This document shows, piece after piece, positions 14,491 through 20,457 of a stretch of 27,082 nt of DNA. A program made the position numbers and the translations under genes. The notes under the pieces are model-generated. The model was not told the DNA's origin. It was given only the letters and a program-made list of their open reading frames with translations, and made no database searches. The DNA is from a virus. Location of the stretch: positions 1 to 27,082 of IMG/VR virus record IMGVR_UViG_3300005918_000104. The stretch is one strand, 5' to 3'. Within the stretch, counting starts at the first letter, position 1, and each line of letters opens with the position of its first letter.

Positions 14491-15228
14491 ATGCGAACAT
14501 TCGACACGGGCGCAACCAGAGACGGCGAAGACGGTAAGCTTGACTACGAAGGATTCCTGTCTCCGCTTACCATAAAGCGGTACGCGCAATACATGCACGC
14601 GCACCGCAAGCAGTCGGACGGCAAGATGCGCGATAGCGACAACTGGCAGAAGGGTATTCCGCTAGTTGCTTACATGAAGTCTCTAATCCGACACGTCTTC
14701 GACCTGTGGTTTCTGCACAGAGGCATGAGTGTTAGCGACAACAGGGATGGCCATGGCGTATCGAAGGAAGAGACGCTTTGCGCCGTCATCTTTAATGCCT
14801 CCGGCTACCTGCACGAGTTGCTCAAGGATAAGCGCGTGGCCGAGAGCGCACGGGCGTCCGCCCCGCCTTTAGCGGAGGTGGCGACCCCCGACTACAGCGA
14901 AGTATGCCACGACTGCGCGCACTCTTCGCGTTCATGCAGCGAAAGCTCTAAACCGCTCCAGGACCCGTGCCCTGGCAAGGAGCGCAGTACCGATGGCCTA
15001 GCGGCAGACCGCCGTTTTCGCGACGAGAGTAACGGCATTATACTAGAAACCGGCGCCGACCCCGATGGAAGCCTCAGGATTGCAGGGCTAACATGGAAGC
15101 AGTTCGACGTAGCCATGGAAGCGATCCGCAGTAATGCGCATAAGCAAGGAGTTGACGAAGGGTTCGAGGCGATAGAGGCAGCCAAACGCCTACGTCAATC
15201 TAAGCTCCCCGTTAATGAATGGAATTAA
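14491..15228 (+). CDS. dATP/dGTP diphosphohydrolase family protein
   Basis: A 245-residue protein whose first ~112 residues match the phage dATP/dGTP diphosphohydrolase N-terminal domain (formerly DUF5664): MRTFDTGATRD, KLDYEGFLSP, RYAQYMHAHRKQSDG, RDSDNWQKGIPLVAYMKSL, HVFDLW, and ETLCAVIFNASGYLHELL. Enzymes of this family cleave dATP or dGTP to the monophosphate and supply dGMP in phages that make 2-aminoadenine DNA. A Cys cluster (C139, C142, C149, C160) and a helical tail follow. No purZ-like gene is seen here. The ATG is preceded only by a weak AAAGAAAG, and the 65-nt gap before it shows no clear promoter. A deoxynucleotidase gene follows. Confidence 0.8.
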   Translation: MRTFDTGATRDGEDGKLDYEGFLSPLTIKRYAQYMHAHRKQSDGKMRDSDNWQKGIPLVAYMKSLIRHVFDLWFLHRGMSVSDNRDGHGVSKEETLCAVIFNASGYLHELLKDKRVAESARASAPPLAEVATPDYSEVCHDCAHSSRSCSESSKPLQDPCPGKERSTDGLAADRRFRDESNGIILETGADPDGSLRIAGLTWKQFDVAMEAIRSNAHKQGVDEGFEAIEAAKRLRQSKLPVNEWN

Positions 15229-15304
15229 CCGGGGCACTATCTACGTTGCCGTAGGGACTGAACATCTGTATCCTAGAACACTACTCAAAATTTGGGAGCG
15301 AACA

Positions 15305-15892
15305 TTGGCAAGGATAAAACGCATCTTCCTGGACCTCGACGATGTCCTCAATGAGTTCACGATGGAGGCCCTGCGCCACGTCACTGGGCTACAAAACTTC
15401 ACCTTTAACCCCGAGTGGGGCTACGACATAGTCCGTGCCGCGAACTCCATTTCCAAAGGCATGGGTTGCGGCGCTCCATTCACTCACGCATCGTTTTGGG
15501 GTTTGCTAGAGCGCGACTTCTGGGCGAACGTCGGGCTGTCGGAGTGGTGCCACGAACTTATCGGCATCTGCACTGACGCGGTCGGCCGGAGTAACGTGTG
15601 CATCCTGTCGGCGCCGACGACCGACCCAGACTGCCTGGCCGGCAAGCTGGAGTGGGTACAGCGAGAGATGCCTACGTGGCTGCACCACCAGTTTTTATTC
15701 GGTTCGTGCAAGAGGTTTTGCGCGTATCCTGGGTCGCTTTTGATCGACGACAGCGACGCGAACATAGACGCGTTCAGAAAGGGTGGCGGCGCTGCGATAC
15801 TGTTCCCGCGGCCGTGGAACACGCAGCACGGAGCGGACGTAAGGAAGTGGATCAACTGGCAGAAGCTACTGCTTGGCGAAAACCGGCCATGA
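15305..15892 (+). CDS. HAD-family 5'(3')-deoxyribonucleotidase-like
   Basis: A HAD phosphatase: FLDLDDVLNEF (nucleophile D10, acid D12), CILSAPTTDP as motif II, and LLIDDSDANIDAFRKGGGAAILF as the motif IV aspartates. The overall length and the W..HELIG segment fit phage/NT5C-like deoxynucleotidases that remove phosphate from dNMPs. I choose the TTG at 15305 because GGGAG stands 6-7 nt upstream and the protein then starts right at the fold (MARIKRIFLDLDD). An ATG at 15215 would add 30 unrelated residues and overlap the previous gene. With the diphosphohydrolase it could turn dNTP to dNMP and nucleoside. Confidence 0.75.
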   Translation: MARIKRIFLDLDDVLNEFTMEALRHVTGLQNFTFNPEWGYDIVRAANSISKGMGCGAPFTHASFWGLLERDFWANVGLSEWCHELIGICTDAVGRSNVCILSAPTTDPDCLAGKLEWVQREMPTWLHHQFLFGSCKRFCAYPGSLLIDDSDANIDAFRKGGGAAILFPRPWNTQHGADVRKWINWQKLLLGENRP

Positions 15893-16083
15893 GGAACTGC
15901 AAGATCTGCGGCCAAATCTTGGACGAGTACACAGTCCCGGGCGGCACGGCCACGGCATGTCCGCTCTGGCTAATGCACCCGCAATTGGAGACCGGCAATG
16001 GCGACAATAAAAGAGCACCGCGCATGGAAGAGGGCGAACCCAGGCTGGCCGCTGACTGTCCACCCCTGCGGCCAGTGGGTTAA
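15889..16083 (+). CDS. possible 64-aa zinc-knuckle protein overlapping integrase
   Basis: An ATG at 15889 overlaps the deoxynucleotidase stop (ATGA), the same coupling as elsewhere in this operon. It opens a 64-residue frame beginning MRNCKICGQILDEYTVPGG with a third Cys in TACPLW. The first third looks like half of a zinc ribbon. The rest overlaps the integrase start by 86 nt and its Pro-rich end looks like shadow translation. Either this is a real short protein or only its beginning has been conserved. Confidence 0.35.
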   Translation: MRNCKICGQILDEYTVPGGTATACPLWLMHPQLETGNGDNKRAPRMEEGEPRLAADCPPLRPVG

Positions 16084-17149
16084 GACTGTCTGCGGAAAGG
16101 AAACCTACTTGGGTTCGCTAGATGATAGGGACGGAGCCCTGAGAAAATGGAACGCGATACGGACGTGTCGCGGCGTCAGGCCGAAGCTGCCTGCTGCGCC
16201 AAAGAAAGAGAAGAAGGAGAAGAAGAAGTATGAGAGGAAAGTGCGTAATGCTTTCACTGTGGCGCGCTTGTTCGAGCGGCACCGCGCGGACCTGAACAGT
16301 CGCGTCAAGGCCGGCCGCTTAGCCAAGGCCACCATCAACGACTACGTTAGGCTTCCGGGCATTGCAGCCAGCGCCGGAGTAGATAAGCTGGGCGCTGACG
16401 ACATGAACCCGACTGAGTTCGCGAAGATTATGCACGTTATCGAGTCGTCCGGGAAGGGCCTCAGAACGCAGAAAAATTTAATCACGTCGATGAAGACGGT
16501 ATTTAATTGGGGCGCAGACATGGAGTTCTGCCGCCGCGTGAACTTTGGACCAAGAATGAAGGCGCCATCCATGCTGTCAATCGAGAAGGAACGCGAAGAC
16601 AGAGGTGTAGTCAGGTTCATTGAGCGCGAGACCATCCTGGCGGCGCTGGACATCTGCCGTCCGGAAATGAAGATAGCGATCCTTCTTGGCGTTAATTGCG
16701 CATTTTATCCATCTGATACCATCAAGATAGGCAGGGGGAACTTCCACACCGAGGGACCGATAGCCTACCATGACTTCCGCCGAGTGAAGACGCTCCAGAA
16801 GCGCAAGGCCGTGCTGTGGCCTGAGACAATCTATGCAGTCGAGCGATGGTGGCATCTCTTCAAGCCAGCGAAGTTCACTCGGCGGACTCCAGCGTTGCTG
16901 GCCAGTGGGTTCGTCCAGGTACTCAAGAAGCTTGGCATCGACCCAGGCCCGGGGGTCGGGATCGGTTCGCTCAGGCACACGTATGCCTCGGTCGTGGATT
17001 CCGTACCGGACCAGGCGATGATTGACCTTACGATGGGCCATACCAGCAGGGTCCTACAGAAGCGAGTGTATGCAACCGTCAACCTCGACGAACTGGAGAG
17101 GTTGCAAGTTCTGTCTGACAAAGTCCATGACTGGCTGTATAATGACTGA
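15998..17149 (+). CDS. int: tyrosine recombinase (integrase), planctomycete type
   Basis: A 383-residue integrase. The N-terminal arm domain (WPLTVHPCGQWVKTVCGKE, YLGSLDDRDGALRKW) is followed by a Lys-rich linker (69-82), the core-binding helices (~85-180) and the catalytic domain. Seen: GIGSLRHTYAS (R326, H327), MGHTS (H348) and KRVYATVN with the likely nucleophile Y358. Missing: the first catalytic Arg, whose place holds LLGVNCAFYPSD, and the His before LRH (G323 instead). I recall this set of changes from planctomycete integrases. GGAG stands 7 nt before the ATG. It would catalyse site-specific insertion and excision. The Cys-rich gene after it overlaps by 8 nt; attP was not identified. 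Confidence 0.85.
   Translation: MATIKEHRAWKRANPGWPLTVHPCGQWVKTVCGKETYLGSLDDRDGALRKWNAIRTCRGVRPKLPAAPKKEKKEKKKYERKVRNAFTVARLFERHRADLNSRVKAGRLAKATINDYVRLPGIAASAGVDKLGADDMNPTEFAKIMHVIESSGKGLRTQKNLITSMKTVFNWGADMEFCRRVNFGPRMKAPSMLSIEKEREDRGVVRFIERETILAALDICRPEMKIAILLGVNCAFYPSDTIKIGRGNFHTEGPIAYHDFRRVKTLQKRKAVLWPETIYAVERWWHLFKPAKFTRRTPALLASGFVQVLKKLGIDPGPGVGIGSLRHTYASVVDSVPDQAMIDLTMGHTSRVLQKRVYATVNLDELERLQVLSDKVHDWLYND
17115..17143 (+). promoter_or_regulatory. near-consensus promoter inside integrase 3' end
   Basis: CTGACA (17115-17120), a 17-nt spacer and a perfect TATAAT (17138-17143) match the bacterial consensus at 11 of 12 bases. The -10 overlaps the ATG of the next gene (17142), so RNA would start near 17150, after that start codon, and run toward the - strand genes. 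It lies in coding sequence and may be chance. Confidence 0.35.
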
Positions 17150-17483
17150 ATGTACATGTATTGATGGAGACAGTGGCGAGTACAACGATTTCCACCACGT
17201 CTCAATGGAGACGGCGCGGGAAAATCGACGCAGAGTATACTGCTGCGAGTGCGGCTTGGACATCGCACCCGGCGATCAGTACGAGCTTGCCACCGGGAAG
17301 ACCCACGGCGATCCAGACATTTGGACCGCCAAGACCTGCTGTTCGTGCGCCCGCGTCAGAGACAGCGTGATGTGCGGGTTTACATACGGAATGTTATGGG
17401 CATCGATTCACGGGGCGATCTGCGGTCGCCGGGGCGATCCCGATTACTTCTGCGTCTGCCCAGACCATCTAGGTGGCAGATAG
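17142..17483 (+). CDS. Cys-rich zinc protein, 113 aa
   Basis: A 113-residue protein with about fourteen Cys in paired knuckles: CTC near the N-terminus, VYCCECGLDIAPGDQYE, KTCCSCARVRDS, then C92 and FCVCPDH. The CCECG...I.PG..YE...TC..C..R pattern is shared with small phage and mobile-element proteins of unknown function and resembles a two-zinc ribbon. The ATG at 17142 overlaps the integrase stop by 8 nt. A longer frame from 17022 is only integrase shadow. It could be an excision or regulatory partner of the integrase by position, but nothing in the sequence shows this. Confidence 0.65.
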   Translation: MTECTCIDGDSGEYNDFHHVSMETARENRRRVYCCECGLDIAPGDQYELATGKTHGDPDIWTAKTCCSCARVRDSVMCGFTYGMLWASIHGAICGRRGDPDYFCVCPDHLGGR

Positions 17484-17600
17484 CGAAGCGGCTCGCTGCA
17501 TTTAATGGCAGATTACTGTCCACAGGCGCCTCACCTGAGCGATCCTAGCCAGTTCGCCGATGGATTTACCTTGAATGCCCCGAAGCCCCGGAAGGGCCAT
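17484..17600. other. convergent intergenic gap between + and - gene blocks
   Basis: This 117-nt stretch separates the last + gene from the last - gene. It holds an AGGCGCCT palindrome and a CTGC...GCAG inverted repeat, but no stem followed by a T-run in either direction, so no clear terminator. By position next to the integrase it is one place to look for attP. Confidence 0.4.
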
Positions 17601-17888
17601 CTACTCGCCGAAGATGGCGGCGGCCACACCGCAGGCCGTTAGAACTATCACAGACCATGCTGCCCGAAGCCCAATTAACATCACGCGCCTACTGTTCTTT
17701 AGGTTCGCGACTTCCCCCATCAACCCCGGGCTCTCGTCCTTGTTGCCGGGCACTCCGTAAACGTCAGTCCGTAGGACCTGGACAGCGCCGTCGCACGCCC
17801 CGAACCTGGCTATGTGCTCGCGCACCTCGCAATGGTAGCTGTGTAGCTCGCCCCGTAACGCGTCGATCTTCTTTTCTGCGTCCGTCAT
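17601..17888 (-). CDS. small C-terminal-anchored membrane protein
   Basis: Ninety-five residues. An N-terminal helix (AEKKIDALRGELHSYHCEVREHIARF) likely to form a coiled coil is followed by a short Gly/Pro loop and a single hydrophobic helix at ~70-93 (VMLIGLRAAWSVIVLTACGV). The coiled-coil-plus-tail-anchor build resembles XhlA-type holin helpers of phages, but that is a shape argument only. I choose the ATG at 17888, with GAGGAAG upstream and a 4-nt overlap with the SprT-like gene; a longer frame to 18062 overlaps that gene out of frame. It is the last gene of the - strand block. Confidence 0.6.
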   Translation of the reverse strand: MTDAEKKIDALRGELHSYHCEVREHIARFGACDGAVQVLRTDVYGVPGNKDESPGLMGEVANLKNSRRVMLIGLRAAWSVIVLTACGVAAAIFGE

Positions 17889-18250
17889 CGTACTTCCTCG
17901 TCGACCCCTCTCCCGAAGTTCCACTCCAGGAAGCTGCGGTACACCTTCGCGTATGATATTCCCCACTCGGCGCCATGATCGACAGCCAGCGTCTCGGCTC
18001 CGAACCATGTCATTGCGTGCGCCCATTCGTGAATTAGCGCCTCCATCCTCAGTTCGAGGCACTGCCTCTTCTCGATCTGTATCAGGAATTTCCCGCGGAT
18101 CAGTTCGCAGTTAGCTAGGTCCGCGCTCTCCCTGTAGTGGAGCTTCGGGATTTCCAGACATCGCACTGACACCGGCCGTGACGGTGGCCACTTGCGCTTC
18201 AGCCACGACAGCATCATCCGGTATCTGGTAGAGTTCTTGAGCCTAGCCAT
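17885..18250 (-). CDS. SprT-like zinc metallopeptidase
   Basis: A 121-residue protein carrying ALIHEWAHAM (H74, E75, H78: the HEXXH zinc site) and VDHGAEWG (H92 as probable third ligand), the two signatures of the SprT fold. The length is near the minimum for the domain and there is no C-terminal zinc ribbon. SprT/SPRTN enzymes cut proteins, in eukaryotes those crosslinked to DNA; the phage substrate is unknown. Because it is in the late block beside membrane proteins and cysteine peptidases, action on envelope or virion proteins is as likely as action on DNA-bound proteins. A hairpin and T-run lie just before its ribosome site. Confidence 0.75.
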   Translation of the reverse strand: MARLKNSTRYRMMLSWLKRKWPPSRPVSVRCLEIPKLHYRESADLANCELIRGKFLIQIEKRQCLELRMEALIHEWAHAMTWFGAETLAVDHGAEWGISYAKVYRSFLEWNFGRGVDEEVR

Positions 18251-18259
18251 TGTTACTCC

Positions 18260-18277
18260 AAAAATGCCCGCCGGGCA
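18260..18277 (-). terminator. intrinsic terminator or attenuator before SprT-like gene
   Basis: Read on the - strand, TGCCC-GGC-GGGCA is followed at once by TTTTT, then GGAG and the ATG of the SprT-like gene 10 nt later. The stem is short (5 GC-rich pairs, 3-nt loop) but has a proper T-run. It would end transcripts of the upstream gene, or attenuate the two downstream genes, whose ribosome site abuts the T-run. Confidence 0.5.
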
Positions 18278-18288
18278 GGGAGGTTTTG

Positions 18289-18300
18289 CATCCTAGGATG
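18289..18300. promoter_or_regulatory. 12-bp perfect palindrome, possible operator
   Basis: CATCCTAGGATG reads the same on both strands and sits in the 127-nt gap between the membrane-protein gene at 18378 and the terminator-like hairpin. A half-site-like GCATCCTT recurs near 18353. A dimeric regulator could bind here. The rest of the gap (18301-18377) shows no gene. Confidence 0.3.
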
Positions 18301-18377
18301 TCCCCCTCTATTAAGCCAGGCAGGCGAATCCCTATTATGCCGTAGGGTAGCAGCATCCTTCTATCTTCATTGCACGA

Positions 18378-18788
18378 TTACTTCGCCATTGCTCGTGGTG
18401 CATCGGTGACGATCGAGGCATCGCGTTCGCGGACTGCATCGGAGAGCTTGGCGGCAATCAATGCGCGCCCGCTCTCGGAGCGGAGGGAGGCCGTTAACAG
18501 GTTGTCGAAGACCTTCTCAAACTCAACAAGGACGCCGGCCTCCCCGCCCACGAATGTTTCGGCAAGCTCCTTGATCTTATGTGACATGCCACTATAGTCG
18601 CCGACGCTGTAGTCAATCAGAAATTCCGGCGTCTTCTTTAGGCCGAGCCCAGACAGGGACGCGGCGAGTCGTGCGGCGCCCCGCCGGCGCTCTTCAACGG
18701 CCGTGTCTTTCTTGAATAGCCAGGCTACGGCGACGTATCCGGCGGCAAGAGCAACAATAGCAAACAGAATTACTTCCAGGAAAGTCAT
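18378..18788 (-). CDS. N-terminally anchored membrane protein, 136 aa
   Basis: Residues 4-25 form a signal-anchor helix (LEVILFAIVALAAGYVAVAWL) followed by KK, so the remaining ~110 helical residues probably face the cytoplasm. The soluble part has long amphipathic helices (EERRRGAARLAASLSGLGL, EFEKVFDNLLTASLRSESGRALIAAKL). AGAGG precedes the ATG within the repeated leader described at 18797. No known family was recognised. Position between lysis-type genes suggests an envelope role, but a structural or defence role cannot be excluded. Confidence 0.6.
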   Translation of the reverse strand: MTFLEVILFAIVALAAGYVAVAWLFKKDTAVEERRRGAARLAASLSGLGLKKTPEFLIDYSVGDYSGMSHKIKELAETFVGGEAGVLVEFEKVFDNLLTASLRSESGRALIAAKLSDAVRERDASIVTDAPRAMAK

Positions 18789-18796
18789 GGCAAAAC

Positions 18797-18827
18797 CTCT
18801 TTGTTGTAGTTGGTGATGTTAACTTCA
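18797..18827 (-). repeat. repeated gene leader, copy A
   Basis: Read on the - strand, TGAAGTTAACATCACCAACT followed by ACAACAAAGAG leads into the start of the 136-aa membrane protein. It matches the leader of the Tad2-like gene (19078-19109) at TGAAGTT, TCACCA and ACAA-AAGAG in the same order, with small indels. Confidence 0.5.
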
Positions 18828-18842
18828 AGTGGTGCAGTACGA

Positions 18843-19067
18843 CTAGCCCGCCGCTATCAGCCAGTCTTTGGCCAAGAGATCGGTCTGGCTGGCCAGCCAC
18901 GGGACGAGATCTCCTTGCGCAGTTTTGATGTAGATGTAGGGCAGTGTCATCTTGCTGTGTTCGTCCGGGACCTGCAACGTGAGGCACTGATCCGGGCCGT
19001 TCCATCCTTTTCGCGAAACGGAATCCCCGTCCTTCAGGGCGTCGAGTGCTTCTCCGAAATTAAACAT
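18843..19067 (-). CDS. tad2: DUF2829 protein, Tad2-like anti-Thoeris
   Basis: A 74-residue protein with the full DUF2829 pattern: FNFGEALDALKDGDSVSRKGWNG, a strand LTLQVP, then MTLPYIYIKTAQGDLVPWL, ASQTDLLAKDWL. Phage SPO1 Tad2 belongs to this family; it binds and sequesters the 1''-3' glycocyclic ADPR signal made by Thoeris TIR proteins, so that infected cells are not killed. The length is slightly below the usual 80-100. No residue loss is evident in the conserved GWNG, LPYI and W-ASQ-D-LA-DW blocks. AGAGAG precedes the ATG. It lies among envelope-type late genes, which is not typical for an anti-defence gene needed early. Ligand specificity is inference. Confidence 0.85.
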   Translation of the reverse strand: MFNFGEALDALKDGDSVSRKGWNGPDQCLTLQVPDEHSKMTLPYIYIKTAQGDLVPWLASQTDLLAKDWLIAAG

Positions 19068-19077
19068 GGTGAGTTCT

Positions 19078-19109
19078 CTCTTTTGTAGCGACTGGTGACA
19101 GGAACTTCA
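19078..19109 (-). repeat. repeated gene leader, copy B
   Basis: The counterpart of copy A, upstream of the Tad2-like gene. On the - strand it reads TGAAGTTCCTGTCACCAGTC then GCTACAAAAGAG. The shared leader suggests shared control or a duplicated insertion point for small genes. Confidence 0.5.
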
Positions 19110-19111
19110 GA

Positions 19112-19831
19112 CTACCTTTCGGAGTAGTACAGCTTCTTCCATTGGGAAACGACACCGAGGCCAGCGCCGACTGCACCGCACAGAACGCACAGCCCAGCGA
19201 TCAGCCACCCCGACCGACGCGGTTCAGGCTCAGGCTCGGGTTGGACAGGCTCCGGAATGACAACGTCAACGTCGACAATCGGCACGGGCGTCGGGCACGT
19301 ATCGCAGTTATTCATGTTGCGCTCCATCCGTTGCCGCCACGGCAGTATCGGCCGGTTGAAGATCGGGAACAGCCTCCCGTCGAAGATCGGCCGGCGCAGA
19401 ATTTGCCACCCAGCCATGTTCGACGCGACTGCAATGTCATAGCTCAAGCCTCTGGCCGTGGTCGGGATATTATTGCCGGATGACTCGTAAACAACGAAGC
19501 CCCCTGGCTTCTGGACCCTTACGGTCGGCAGGCTTCTGATACTCTTCTTGTACCGTGACTTGTACGCGTCGCTGGTATTGTCAATCCTATGGAAATGTAC
19601 GCTAGCCTTCAGTTCATTCAATGTGCTATCACTATCGAACCAGGCAAGCAGGTTGACGTAGCGCTTGTCGCCTGGGTCCCCGACAACGGACACGAACCAC
19701 TTCCCCTCGTCGGCAGGGAGGTTCAGCACGCGCTCATTCGTAGCGGGCTCGGCAGCGCAAATTACGGCGCCGAGCGCAAGCATCGCGGTGTAGATAATCC
19801 CAACAAGGATCACAAGCAGTAGTCTTTTCAT
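19112..19831 (-). CDS. membrane-anchored thioredoxin-like exported protein
   Basis: A 239-residue protein. The N-terminal hydrophobic segment (MKRLLLVILVGIIYTAMLAL, then GAVICAAEPA) is a signal peptide or anchor. Residues ~43-125 have the order of a thioredoxin-like fold (KWFVSVVGD, LLAWFDSDST, IRSLPTVRVQKPGGFVVYE, SSGNNIP), without a CXXC in the usual place. CDTC occurs later (C176, C179). A Pro/Glu linker (EPVQPEPEPEP) leads to a second membrane helix (~209-229) and a basic tail. The start at 19831 has GAGGGAAG; the longer frame to 19912 has no ribosome site. A bitopic periplasmic protein resembling a spanin in layout, but the function is unknown. Confidence 0.6.
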   Translation of the reverse strand: MKRLLLVILVGIIYTAMLALGAVICAAEPATNERVLNLPADEGKWFVSVVGDPGDKRYVNLLAWFDSDSTLNELKASVHFHRIDNTSDAYKSRYKKSIRSLPTVRVQKPGGFVVYESSGNNIPTTARGLSYDIAVASNMAGWQILRRPIFDGRLFPIFNRPILPWRQRMERNMNNCDTCPTPVPIVDVDVVIPEPVQPEPEPEPRRSGWLIAGLCVLCGAVGAGLGVVSQWKKLYYSER

Positions 19832-19845
19832 CTTCTTCCCTCGTG

Positions 19846-20457
19846 TTAGTGCGGCAGCGGTGCCAGCGGTGAGTACATGGGCGTAACGGCCCATCCGTAA
19901 CTGCGCCTCCACTCGGCGACTAATTCGTCTCGTGGAATCCAGACAAACCTGGACGTACTATTGTTGTCGAGTACCGCGGCCCACTTAGCATCGAGATGCA
20001 CAAGAGTTATCATGTGCGCTCCGTCATTGACGGTGATGCCACAGCCGCGCCTAGTACGACATGCCCATTCAAGAAATCTTACGTCTCCCTTCGTTGTGTA
20101 CGCGTAGCGTATACCCCTGCTGTCCAGCTTCACGGCTACCGATCTTGCGAACTCTCCGCCGTGGAAGTTCCTTCGCCAATCCTTGGCCAGCCTCTCCTTG
20201 CCCTGCCACCTTAGCAATGTGATTAGCGACGCGTGAACGCACGACCCCTCACTGGAGTAGTTCGACTCACGCATCGCAATCGGTATATTTACCTCTGGTC
20301 GCTCGACGATCTTCGTGCCGTAGTCACGCCTCTCGGCGCAGCCGACCATAAAAATGAATGAGAGCACGCAAAATAGCAAGACAAAGAAGCCAAGCGAATG
20401 GAGATTGGTTTCCACACTGCCTCGCCCGTCGTAGTATTCGCGTCTATTCCATCTCAT
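19846..20457 (-). CDS. C39-like papain-fold peptidase, likely lipoprotein
   Basis: A 203-residue protein. Residues 22-40 (LGFFVLLFCVLSFIFMVGC) form a signal with a lipobox-like MVGC, so C40 may be lipidated. The catalytic domain has GSCVHASLITLLRWQG (nucleophile C73), NDGAHMITLVHLD (H148) and AVLDNNS (D164 or N165), the order of C39-type and related papain-fold peptidases. The start at 20457 has GGAGA and overlaps the preceding stop by one base (TGATG); a longer frame to 20529 has no support. It may cleave peptidoglycan crosslinks or envelope proteins at lysis or entry. Confidence 0.75.
   Translation of the reverse strand: MRWNRREYYDGRGSVETNLHSLGFFVLLFCVLSFIFMVGCAERRDYGTKIVERPEVNIPIAMRESNYSSEGSCVHASLITLLRWQGKERLAKDWRRNFHGGEFARSVAVKLDSRGIRYAYTTKGDVRFLEWACRTRRGCGITVNDGAHMITLVHLDAKWAAVLDNNSTSRFVWIPRDELVAEWRRSYGWAVTPMYSPLAPLPH

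Noticed and set aside
15215-15304. ATG at 15215 as start of the HAD nucleotidase
   Set aside because: Adds 30 residues unrelated to the fold with a weak ribosome site. The TTG at 15305 has GGGAG at the right distance and begins at the first strand of the fold.
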